Below are positions 5,392-12,576 of a stretch of 18,575 nucleotides of DNA, piece by piece; the stretch's first letter is position 1; every line of letters starts with the position of its first letter. The position numbers were made by a program, and so were the translations under genes. Below the pieces are notes generated by a model that saw only the letters and a program-made list of their open reading frames with translations, did no database searches and was not told where the DNA came from. Source of the DNA: MWCM01 sp964558315 (GTDB lineage: Bacteria > Patescibacteriota > UBA1384 > XYA2-FULL-43-10); NCBI GenBank assembly GCA_964558315.1, contig CAZLCL010000015.1, positions 1 to 18,575 on the forward strand, in the 5' to 3' direction.

Positions 5392-6670
5392 ATTTCTTCT
5401 TTTTACTCCAATTCAGCTTTAAAGTCATAATTTTGTCGGACTCAAAAATTCTTGCGGCAATCAGCACAAATACAATAAATACGATAATCTCGTATATCGC
5501 TCCGTAAATTACTGCAGAGTAATTGCCTAAAAAGATATTTGGGCCAGCCAAGAACGGATGCGAAAATGGTATTGCATAAACAATATATTTCATCAGTGGC
5601 GAAATATTGTTTATATCCAGAAAAAGGGAAAAGAAATACGGGATCATAATTAGAATCATAAGCGGAGTTATTAACCCCTGCACACTTTTACTATCTTCGG
5701 CAAAAGCGCCTAATATCAGTGCGATTGATAAAGCCGCGATTATTGCACCAAACAGCGAAAAACCCAGCAAAATATAATCACCGGTATTGAAACTTAAACC
5801 TAAGGCCTTCATAGCCGTGTCGCTTACCGCACCGCTTGACGATGATATGTCGCCTGTTAAACCATCCATATAAGATCTGAACCCAAACATATATACTACC
5901 GCCATTAATGCCGCTACCACTCCAGCTCCAAGCATCTTCGCGCTAACTATAGCTTTGCGACTGACCGGAGTCGAAAGCAAAGTTTCCAGAGTTTTGTTCT
6001 CTTTTTCGGTGGCTATAGCCACAGCAATCATTTGAGCGGCAAAAATTATTACCATAAACAATATTATCGGAATAAAAGTTGTCTGGCTTGAAACAAAATT
6101 CATTACCGATTCTGGGCTAGCTTCGGCTATCTTGTCTCCGATTATTACATGATCAACTAATTGCACCGGATTTTTTACCTCCTTTGGATCCATCCCCTTT
6201 ATACCCGAAGAGATAATCTGATTGCTGACATAATCGTTAATTGCTGATATGGCTGATTTTAACACCAGCGCATCACGCGATCCAAGCATAGAAAAACTTT
6301 TTAATATTGAATACGCCTCAATTTTTTGTGATTTGCCGCTAATTATTCCGGACTCAAATCCGCTAGGTATCACCACTAAAGCCGATATCTTATCTACTTT
6401 TGCCTTGTTAATACTCTCATCAATTGGCTGATCGTAAATTTTCGGCTCAAATTTTACCTCTTTTAACGCCTGCAAGACTGCTTGTGACGAAGCACTCTTA
6501 TCGTTATCAATTACTGCAATAGGTTTAACTTGCTCGTTTTTCTTTGCTTCCTCCCCAATCATTTTGCCGATAAAAGAAAAAAGAAGCATGGTAACCACCA
6601 ATGGCAAGACCATCTGCCATGTTAGTAATTCTTTTATCTCTTTTTTAAATAAAACAAAAAACTTTCGCAT
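5390..6670 (-). CDS. ABC-2 type transporter permease (426 aa)
   Basis: This is the membrane half of an ABC exporter. The layout is typical of ABC-2/NatB-like permeases: a short cytoplasmic start (MRKFFVLFKKEIKEL), one membrane helix (about 20-37), a large loop predicted to be outside (about 40-195), then a cluster of five or six hydrophobic helices (about 197-218, 240-263, 298-322, 333-351 and 387-410, with a weaker one near 362-378). The cytoplasmic segment after the second helix holds ATEKENKTLETLLSTPVSRKAIVSAKML (217-244), the charged coupling region typical of these permeases. AAAGGA lies 8 nt before the ATG. The cognate ATPase is encoded 123 bp upstream on the same strand. The substrate is unknown; relatives move Na+, drugs or lipids. 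Confidence 0.9.
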   Translation of the reverse strand: MRKFFVLFKKEIKELLTWQMVLPLVVTMLLFSFIGKMIGEEAKKNEQVKPIAVIDNDKSASSQAVLQALKEVKFEPKIYDQPIDESINKAKVDKISALVVIPSGFESGIISGKSQKIEAYSILKSFSMLGSRDALVLKSAISAINDYVSNQIISSGIKGMDPKEVKNPVQLVDHVIIGDKIAEASPESVMNFVSSQTTFIPIILFMVIIFAAQMIAVAIATEKENKTLETLLSTPVSRKAIVSAKMLGAGVVAALMAVVYMFGFRSYMDGLTGDISSSSGAVSDTAMKALGLSFNTGDYILLGFSLFGAIIAALSIALILGAFAEDSKSVQGLITPLMILIMIPYFFSLFLDINNISPLMKYIVYAIPFSHPFLAGPNIFLGNYSAVIYGAIYEIIVFIVFVLIAARIFESDKIMTLKLNWSKKKK

Positions 6671-6793
6671 ATATATTTTCCTTTAATCTATCTTATTCGC
6701 CAGATTCAGTTTCTAAAGCCAAATATTTGTAATTTTTATCAAAAATAAATAATTATTTTGCTCTTTTCCGGTAAATTGTATCATTATGTTTTG

Positions 6794-7510
6794 CTACTGC
6801 CGAACGGCTCTGACAAAAACCTCTTCTAAATTTTCGGCCTTATACTTGGTTTTTAGTTCAACAGCAGTGCCGCATTCATGAATAATCCCTCCGGCAATAA
6901 TTGCCACACGATCGGCCAAAAATTCAATCTCGAGCATATTATGTGATGACAATAATACACTCATTCCTTTATGAGCTAATTCTTTGATAATTTTCCTTAT
7001 TTCAAAAGAGTTCACTACATCTAAACCGCTGGTAGGCTCATCGAGGATGGCTAAATTAGGATCAGGCATCACCGTGCGCGCTAACATTAATTTTCGCGTC
7101 ATACCTTTGGAATACGTCTGTATCTTATCTTTTAATCGTGCTCCAAGCCCTGCTAATTTTTCGCCTCTAGCTAGAATTTTCTTTGTCTCGGAAGCATTTT
7201 TTGCATAAAGTTCGGCCATTAAAGAAAGATAATCCCGACCGCTTAAATTTTTATATGCTCCGGCTTCCTCAGGAAGGTAGCTAATTAGAGTTCTGGCGTG
7301 CACGGCATCTTTTATTACATCAATATCATTTAATTTTATTACACCCCCTGTCGGTTGTAATAATGTGGCAACCATTTTGAGCGTAGTAGATTTGCCGGCG
7401 CCATTTGGGCCAATTAGGGCAAAAATTTCATTATCTTTAACCTTAAAATTTATGCTTTTTACCGCTTCAATTTTGCCGTATTTTTTTGAAAGATTTTCTA
7501 CTTTTAACAT
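6794..7510 (-). CDS. ABC transporter ATP-binding protein (238 aa)
   Basis: This is the cytoplasmic ATPase that powers the adjacent ABC-2 permease. Walker A is GPNGAGKST (34-42), the signature is YSKGM (133-137), Walker B is LAILDE (153-158) followed by the D-loop SGLD (161-164), and the H-loop is His190. The usual Q-loop glutamine position reads ISYLPEEAGAY, as in NatA/DrrA-like exporters with LPEE in this place. The length is normal for a single-domain ATPase. No Shine-Dalgarno is present; the promoter elements sit so close that the mRNA is predicted to start at the ATG. The 123-bp gap to the permease contains no gene. Confidence 0.95.
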   Translation of the reverse strand: MLKVENLSKKYGKIEAVKSINFKVKDNEIFALIGPNGAGKSTTLKMVATLLQPTGGVIKLNDIDVIKDAVHARTLISYLPEEAGAYKNLSGRDYLSLMAELYAKNASETKKILARGEKLAGLGARLKDKIQTYSKGMTRKLMLARTVMPDPNLAILDEPTSGLDVVNSFEIRKIIKELAHKGMSVLLSSHNMLEIEFLADRVAIIAGGIIHECGTAVELKTKYKAENLEEVFVRAVRQ

Positions 7511-7516
7511 GAGTTT

Positions 7517-7544
7517 ATTTTACACCATCTTATCTGTTTATCAA
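7517..7544 (-). promoter_or_regulatory. Promoter of the ABC transporter genes, predicted leaderless start
   Basis: On the minus strand TTGATA (7544-7539) and TAAAAT (7522-7517) are separated by 16 bp. Counting seven bases from the -10 places the start of transcription at or within a base or two of the ATG at 7510, and no Shine-Dalgarno precedes that ATG. Both facts suggest a leaderless mRNA. Confidence 0.6.
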
Positions 7545-7588
7545 AGAGCTTTTTATTCACAAAGATCCAATTCGGTCATTAATTCTTA

Positions 7589-7617
7589 AGTATTTTCCCT
7601 GCAACCTTAAAAATACT
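7589..7617 (-). terminator. Possible weak terminator hairpin downstream of superoxide dismutase
   Basis: AGTATTTT (7589-7596) and AAAATACT (7610-7617) form an 8-bp AT-rich stem with a 13-nt loop, 40 nt past the dismutase stop and ahead of the ABC promoter. There is no good U-tract after it on the minus strand, so its role as a terminator is doubtful. Confidence 0.3.
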
Positions 7618-7657
7618 GGCTGTTAATTTACTATCACCCATCAACTCTGTGAGATCT

Positions 7658-8230
7658 TTATGACAAAGCTTTTAGCCTCTCGTTAGCTGAATTCCAGTCA
7701 ATTATCTCAAAAAGCATATCAACATAGTCAGGTTTTCGTAATTTATCGGGCAAAAAAGCATGTTCAAACAAATCAACAACTAAAAGCGGGCGAGCGCCGC
7801 ACAAATGCCCCTTGTCATGTTGCTCAATCCAAACATTAAGCAGTTTATCTTGCCAGCGATCATGATAAAGCACCACCCAACCGATACCTCTCGATAAAGC
7901 CATTGAGCTAAATTCCTCTTTCCAGCCATTGTATGAACCAAAATCTATCTGTATCTTATTAAAAATCTCTGGACAAGATTCAATCTCGCTCGGATTATTT
8001 GTAATATTTTCGAAAAATAGTTCATGTAGCCTCATGCCATTAAACTCCCAGCCCAATCTTCTGTTTAGCTCCGAAAATTCTGCTGAGTCTCTGGGAATTT
8101 TTTTAATCGTTTCTAATAAATTATTGGTGTTTTTGATATAACCGGAGTATAAAGCAAAATGAGCAGTAAATAACTCGCGGCTGATTTTATTTATACTAAA
8201 TAAATTTTGATAATCCCTCTCTTTATACAT
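7658..8230 (-). CDS. Superoxide dismutase, Fe/Mn family (190 aa)
   Basis: This enzyme converts superoxide to hydrogen peroxide and oxygen at a single Fe or Mn ion. The four metal ligands are recognisable: His24 (TAHFALYSGYI), His69 (NGMRLHELFF), and Asp153 and His157 in VVDLFEHAFL, the family motif DxWEHA with Phe for Trp. The length is normal, and no signal peptide is seen, so it should be cytoplasmic. The NGxxLHxxFF form of the second ligand motif is less common than the classical WNHxFYW, so the metal preference cannot be told. AAGGAG lies 6 nt before the ATG. Its own promoter lies directly upstream, and the desulforedoxin-like gene is the next gene upstream, which fits a shared oxygen-defence role. 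Confidence 0.92.
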   Translation of the reverse strand: MYKERDYQNLFSINKISRELFTAHFALYSGYIKNTNNLLETIKKIPRDSAEFSELNRRLGWEFNGMRLHELFFENITNNPSEIESCPEIFNKIQIDFGSYNGWKEEFSSMALSRGIGWVVLYHDRWQDKLLNVWIEQHDKGHLCGARPLLVVDLFEHAFLPDKLRKPDYVDMLFEIIDWNSANERLKALS

Positions 8231-8249
8231 TAGTTCTCCTTATTGGATT

Positions 8250-8277
8250 ATTATAAAATTAATTTTTACTCCAGCAA
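8250..8277 (-). promoter_or_regulatory. Promoter of the superoxide dismutase gene
   Basis: On the minus strand TTGCTG (8277-8272) and a perfect TATAAT (8255-8250) are separated by 16 bp. Transcription would start near 8243, leaving a short leader with the AAGGAG ribosome-binding site. The dismutase can thus be expressed apart from the operon upstream. Confidence 0.62.
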
Positions 8278-8347
8278 GCAAGTTTCTGCACAAAAAGAGC
8301 AGTATTGGTTCAATAATATTGTCGCTATAAGGCTTTGGTTATTACAT

Positions 8348-8482
8348 TCAATCGGAGTCTTCGCTTATCTCCTCCTCTTTCATCTCCTCGCCACAACACA
8401 CAAGAACACCTTGCCCCGACTCAATTACCAAGACCCGATTGCCACAAATCTCGCATCTATAAGTTGAGTTCTCTTTTGCCAT
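8348..8482 (-). CDS. Desulforedoxin-like small metalloprotein (44 aa)
   Basis: The 44 codons give a protein starting MAKENSTYRCEICGNRVLV and continuing with VLVCCGEEM. The pattern YxCxxCGNxVxV, about 15 residues, then LVCCGxxM is that of desulforedoxin and the N-terminal domain of desulfoferrodoxin, in which Cys10, Cys13, Cys29 and Cys30 hold one Fe(Cys)4 centre. The core matches the usual ~36-residue length and is followed by an acidic tail EEMKEEEISEDSD. GAGG lies about 5 nt before the ATG, and the gene begins 13 nt after the response regulator stop, so it is probably the last gene of that operon. It has no desulfoferrodoxin catalytic domain, so it would transfer electrons or bind metal, not reduce superoxide itself. 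The link to the neighbouring superoxide dismutase is inferred from position. Confidence 0.88.
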   Translation of the reverse strand: MAKENSTYRCEICGNRVLVIESGQGVLVCCGEEMKEEEISEDSD

Positions 8483-8495
8483 ATTACCTCAATTA

Positions 8496-8885
8496 CTATT
8501 GTGAATTAATTTTTTCTCGAATTTTTTCTACTACTTCTCCGATCTTCCAGTCACTTTTTACCAAATAATCCATTGACGACAATATGCCTTCTCCGGCATC
8601 GGTTGCTTCATACGATTTTATTGGATCGCTAAGATTAGTCAACATTATCACCTTAATCTGTTTTAACACCTCATCTTTTTTCATCTCCTGCAAAACTTCT
8701 ATACCATCTTTTTTAGGCATGACAAAATCCAGCAGTAATAAATCCGGGCAAGACGACCTCATTTTTTTTAAAGCCTCTTCCCCATCTGCGGCTTCTTCGA
8801 CTTGGTAGCCTTCTCGTGTCAATTTATCTCGCAAGGCGTGCCTTAAAGAAGCCTCATCGTCTGCGATTAATATTTTATCGGACAT
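8496..8885 (-). CDS. Single-domain response regulator (129 aa)
   Basis: This is a stand-alone receiver domain. Asp9 and Asp10 (IADDEASL) form the acidic pocket, Asp53 in LLLLDFVMPKKDG is the phosphorylation site, Thr83 (IMLTNLSDP) is the switch residue and Lys110 (DYLVKSD) the conserved lysine. No DNA-binding or enzymatic output domain follows, so it probably acts by protein contact or as a phosphorelay intermediate. AAGGAG lies 6 nt before the ATG. It is the second of two receivers directly downstream of the histidine kinase, 40 nt after the first, and is probably phosphorylated by that kinase. An insertion near residues 86-106 (IKSYEATDAGEGILSSM) sits where alpha4 should be. Confidence 0.95.
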   Translation of the reverse strand: MSDKILIADDEASLRHALRDKLTREGYQVEEAADGEEALKKMRSSCPDLLLLDFVMPKKDGIEVLQEMKKDEVLKQIKVIMLTNLSDPIKSYEATDAGEGILSSMDYLVKSDWKIGEVVEKIREKINSQ

Positions 8886-8925
8886 TTTTTCTCCTTGTAA
8901 AATATTTTGTTATTATTATTGTTAT

Positions 8926-9297
8926 TTAAGCAGAACAAATTGAAACCGCTTCATTTATTATATCATCAAGACGTGCCGATGATTTTACAAAATATCTGCT
9001 TACGCCCATTTTTTTATACTCCTCAACTTTTTCATCAGAACAGGTGTTAGAAACAAGAATTATCGGGGTTTTGGCAAATCTTTTATTTTGGTTTATTTTT
9101 TTAATCAAATCAAGTCCGCAACGCTCTCCGAGCAGATAATGATCAAGCCAGACAAAATCCAGATCAGTATTATTCAATATCTGTTCTGCTTCGTCAACCG
9201 ATCGAGCGGAATAAGCAATAAAATTTGCTTTTTTAATTTTCTGAGTAATGGCTTTCATTAAAGCGATTTCATCCTCGACAATCAGCACTTTTTTCAT
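8926..9297 (-). CDS. Single-domain response regulator (123 aa)
   Basis: This is a receiver domain alone. The acidic pocket is Glu8-Asp9 (IVEDE), the phospho-acceptor is Asp52 in VWLDHYLLGERCG, Ser83 (ILVSNT) replaces the usual Thr, and Lys105 (RYFVKSS) is conserved. The unusual LDHYLLGER around the acceptor, where most regulators have DxxMPxxxG, marks it as divergent from the other receiver downstream and suggests a different partner or rate. AGGAG lies about 10 nt before the ATG, and the gene starts 12 nt after the kinase stop, so the two are surely co-transcribed. No output domain is present. Confidence 0.94.
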   Translation of the reverse strand: MKKVLIVEDEIALMKAITQKIKKANFIAYSARSVDEAEQILNNTDLDFVWLDHYLLGERCGLDLIKKINQNKRFAKTPIILVSNTCSDEKVEEYKKMGVSRYFVKSSARLDDIINEAVSICSA

Positions 9298-9309
9298 TTC
9301 TTGTTTCTC

Positions 9310-11445
9310 CTAGCTAAGTTCTTTAACACCCTCTTTTTTCTTCATACCGTCAATAGGTATTGTAACATAAAAAGTTGTGCCTTTATCAACAACCGAATCA
9401 AACCAAATAGATCCACCCACATGAGTGATAATCTGTTTGATGATATATAGACCCAGCCCAGTGCCCTCTGTTTCCATTTTTTTAACATTGTCTGCTCTAA
9501 ATAGTTTGCTAAAGACTTTATCTTGCTGATTGCGAGGAATGCCGTATCCTGAATCTTTAACCATAACTAATATTTCTTGCTTATTGCGGGGGTTAATATC
9601 AATAACGACACTAATGGAACCACCCTCGGGTGTATATTTTACTGAATTACTCAGTAAATTCTGAAAAACTATTCTGGTTAATTTTAAATCTAAAAAAAGA
9701 GCAGGGATACTATTGTTATATTTTTTTATAATTTGCAACTTTTTCGAGTTTATCTGGTTTTTAAGCTCTTCTAATACTTCATCAGAGATTTTCTGTAACG
9801 ATCCCTTTATTGGCTCTATTACAAAAGTCCCCAGTTCTAATCGGGAAACATTAAGCAGGGCATTCACCAGATCAACCATTCTTTGTGATCCTTTATATAT
9901 CTCTTCTAGATAATTTTTTTGTTCTAGGTTTACATCCCCAGCGTCTCCGGCCATTAACATCTCTGTATACCAATTGATAGCCGATAGCGGCGTCCTTAAT
10001 TGATGAGAAGCAAGAGAGACAAATTCGGTTTTTGCTTGATCAACTTCCTTAGCTCTAGTAATGTCTCTCTCTATCCATACATAAAAGATTGCTTTACCTT
10101 TGCTGTCGGTGACTGATGAGATATAGATTTCTGAGTAATAATTAATACCGTTCGCATCTTTGTTATGTAGTTCTATATAGGCCTTCTTTTCTTTTTCTAA
10201 TTTGTTTTTGATGCCCTGATAGTCGCTTTCGCTATAATTTAACTCAAACAAATTAAATGTTTTGTGGTTTTCGACAATAAATTGATAATTTGAGTTCGAT
10301 TTAGCGGCCAAATTGGCATAAACAACTTTGCCAGTTGTATCAGCTATTAAAATGGTGTCGGATGCATCATCAACTGCCAATTTAAACTTTTCTAGCTCTT
10401 GGTTAGACAGCTCCAAATCTTTAGTTCGCTCTTTTACTCTTTTTTCCAGCTCTTCCTTAGCCTTTTGAATTTCTTCATCTGTTTTTCTCTTTTGTAAGGC
10501 AACCGAAGCTTGGTGTAAAAATGCCTCTAATGTTTCTCTGCGAATTTTTGTGCCTTTTTTGGTAATTATTACCGCATTACCGTATATTACACCCTCCCAA
10601 GAAAAGCCCATAGTATATATCTCGCCGACCTTAAAAACTCTCTCCATAACTCTGGTAGTCGAAATAGGCATACCACCAGCATACAATTCGTAAAGACCTT
10701 CCTTTAAATGAACTAAGTCTTTACGCAATAACCCCGCCTTATTAGAGGAGCCCATTTTATATTCTTTGCCGATAGGCCAAGCTTTTATACCTTTTAAAAA
10801 ACTCTCCGCCCTTTTGCTGGCACCTATTATAGCTTCAGTTGTGGTGCTACTATTTTCGGCTATGTATCTATTTACAATAATATAACAATCTCCAATTAAC
10901 GATTTTAGCTGTTCGCCAATAAAGTTATAAATATTAGCGCCCTTACCCATCTCGACAAAACCGATGGCCGATTGGGATAATTTTTTAATGTCGTTATAAA
11001 CAGCCTCTTCCTCAAAAGTTATGCGTTTGGCTTCGTTAATGTCTGAAGCCATCACTATTTCACCGATAATATTACCGCTTTTGTCCTTGATCGCAGATGC
11101 ATTTATGCGCACATAAAAATCACTTTTTTGGTCAGAAAAAAGCTTCATCTCATATGGCGAAACCGTCTCGCCTTTAAGTCTTTTATGAAAATTTTCATTT
11201 GCAATCTTCTTTGATTGCTTGTGAATAAAGGGCAAATCTAAAAATCTTTTATTAACAATGCTAGTTTTATTTATGCCCAACCATTCGCTAATTCGATTGT
11301 TGGCATCAACAATTAATCCCTGTTTGTTAATAAGCAAAATGGCTTCGGGAGATAAATCAAAAATTTTCTTTGATATTACATCCGCAGACATGCTATTCAT
11401 AGAGTTAGAATCAGGAGTAGAAAACAGATAATCAAAAAACTTCAT
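9310..11445 (-). CDS. Soluble PAS/GAF sensor histidine kinase (711 aa)
   Basis: Order of domains (counting from the start chosen here): PAS (about 25-142, with ILLINKQGLIVDANNRISEWLG), a GAF-like segment (about 150-322), a coiled coil (about 325-358), a second PAS (about 355-468, ending YVWIERDITRAKE), HisKA with His481 in LASHQLRTPLSA, and a HATPase domain with N-box NLLSNSVKYTP (Asn600), G1 DSGYGIP (631-637) and G2 GTGLGL (661-666). No membrane helix is visible, so it should sense a cytoplasmic signal such as redox state or a small ligand. The start at 11445 has GGGAGAGG just upstream and leaves a 28-nt gap; an in-frame ATG at 11514 would overlap the aminopeptidase by 41 nt. The two receivers downstream are the likely partners. 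Confidence 0.93.
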   Translation of the reverse strand: MKFFDYLFSTPDSNSMNSMSADVISKKIFDLSPEAILLINKQGLIVDANNRISEWLGINKTSIVNKRFLDLPFIHKQSKKIANENFHKRLKGETVSPYEMKLFSDQKSDFYVRINASAIKDKSGNIIGEIVMASDINEAKRITFEEEAVYNDIKKLSQSAIGFVEMGKGANIYNFIGEQLKSLIGDCYIIVNRYIAENSSTTTEAIIGASKRAESFLKGIKAWPIGKEYKMGSSNKAGLLRKDLVHLKEGLYELYAGGMPISTTRVMERVFKVGEIYTMGFSWEGVIYGNAVIITKKGTKIRRETLEAFLHQASVALQKRKTDEEIQKAKEELEKRVKERTKDLELSNQELEKFKLAVDDASDTILIADTTGKVVYANLAAKSNSNYQFIVENHKTFNLFELNYSESDYQGIKNKLEKEKKAYIELHNKDANGINYYSEIYISSVTDSKGKAIFYVWIERDITRAKEVDQAKTEFVSLASHQLRTPLSAINWYTEMLMAGDAGDVNLEQKNYLEEIYKGSQRMVDLVNALLNVSRLELGTFVIEPIKGSLQKISDEVLEELKNQINSKKLQIIKKYNNSIPALFLDLKLTRIVFQNLLSNSVKYTPEGGSISVVIDINPRNKQEILVMVKDSGYGIPRNQQDKVFSKLFRADNVKKMETEGTGLGLYIIKQIITHVGGSIWFDSVVDKGTTFYVTIPIDGMKKKEGVKELS

Positions 11446-11473
11446 CCCTCTCCCATTTAAATATTTATAATTT

Positions 11474-12550
11474 CTAAATTTTCCAGACGCCGTTTGCCTG
11501 AATAATTTTATCATCCAAAATTATCTCGGCTTTTTTCATATCTTTTACAATATCCCAATGAATTGCGCTATCATTGCCTCCACCGTTTTCTTTATAAGCC
11601 ATGCCAAGCGCCAGATGTATTGTGCCACCGATTTTTTCGTCAAACAAAAGATCTTTAGTAAATTTTTTTATTTTCTTATTTAACCCTATACCCAGCTCTC
11701 CAAGATACGAAGCGTTAGTATCAATTGAGAGCATACTGTGCAAAAATTTTTGATTTTTTTTAGCCTTAGCCTTAATTACTTTGCCCTTTTTAAACTCTAA
11801 ATAGATATCGCTTACCTCATTGCCACTATTTATGGCAGGGTAATCAAATTTTATCCAGCCTTCGGCGCTTTGGCGAATCGGCGCCATAAAAACCTCACCG
11901 CCGGGCATGTTCTCCTCTCCCTTGTCAGCCTCAGCTAAATCTCCCTTTATCTGCATTTTAAGATCTACATTTTTACCTTTTAGATGAACGCTCTTTCCTT
12001 TTCTAAAAACATTAAGAACTTTATCTATCTCTTTCCCGGCTTCCTGCCAATTTTGCAAACACGCTCCAAATACAAAATTCTCATAATCGCTTAAAGACAT
12101 CTCGGCATCTTGGGCTTTAGCCATGCAAGGGTAGCCAACGGTGCAACGACGAATGCTGGATTTTTCATTCACGATATAGTCAGAGATTGGACGCATAATT
12201 TTTGATCTCTGGGCGATCTTTTTAGGGCTAGCTTTTGATAGCTCTTTAGTATTACTTTCAGTGTCAATACCGATATATTTCTGAGCGTTTTTTACCATAT
12301 AATCAAAGTAAAGCGGAAAATTATTTAAATGATGCTCTTTGGCATATTTGTAATAAATCGGCCCTAATCCGGGTAGAGATATTCTTAATATGGGGTGTGC
12401 CCCTTTATATAAAATCTCCTTATACAGAGCCGTAATAAAGTCACTAGCTTCTGTCGAGCCAGAAATTATGACATTTTCATTATGTTGCACATTTAGTGAA
12501 TATCCGACAACTAATTTGGCCAATTTTTGAGTCCTATTATCTACAGCCAT
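11474..12550 (-). CDS. M29-type (AmpS/PepS-like) metalloaminopeptidase (358 aa)
   Basis: The family removes N-terminal residues from peptides with a two-metal site. Candidate ligands appear in the expected order: Glu219 (NMPGGEVFMAP), Glu285 (LGELGIGLN), His312 (GTIHLALGMAY, with Tyr319), and His331 and Asp333 (SAIHWDIVKDM). The N-terminal half has the family's LVVGYSLNVQHNENVIISG opening. At 358 residues it is somewhat shorter than the usual ~400. AGGGAAG lies 8 nt before the ATG. No signal peptide is seen, so it acts in the cytoplasm, probably recycling peptides. It lies 26 nt after the giant surface protein gene and 28 nt before the kinase, which suggests one operon. Assignment of individual ligands is by motif, not alignment. 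Confidence 0.9.
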   Translation of the reverse strand: MAVDNRTQKLAKLVVGYSLNVQHNENVIISGSTEASDFITALYKEILYKGAHPILRISLPGLGPIYYKYAKEHHLNNFPLYFDYMVKNAQKYIGIDTESNTKELSKASPKKIAQRSKIMRPISDYIVNEKSSIRRCTVGYPCMAKAQDAEMSLSDYENFVFGACLQNWQEAGKEIDKVLNVFRKGKSVHLKGKNVDLKMQIKGDLAEADKGEENMPGGEVFMAPIRQSAEGWIKFDYPAINSGNEVSDIYLEFKKGKVIKAKAKKNQKFLHSMLSIDTNASYLGELGIGLNKKIKKFTKDLLFDEKIGGTIHLALGMAYKENGGGNDSAIHWDIVKDMKKAEIILDDKIIQANGVWKI

Positions 12551-12576
12551 AATTATCTTCCCTAATTAATTTTCAA

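Noticed and set aside
11446..11514. Upstream ATG at 11514 for the histidine kinase
   Set aside because: It would overlap the aminopeptidase end by 41 nt and lacks a ribosome-binding site, whereas the ATG at 11445 has GGGAGAGG directly before it.
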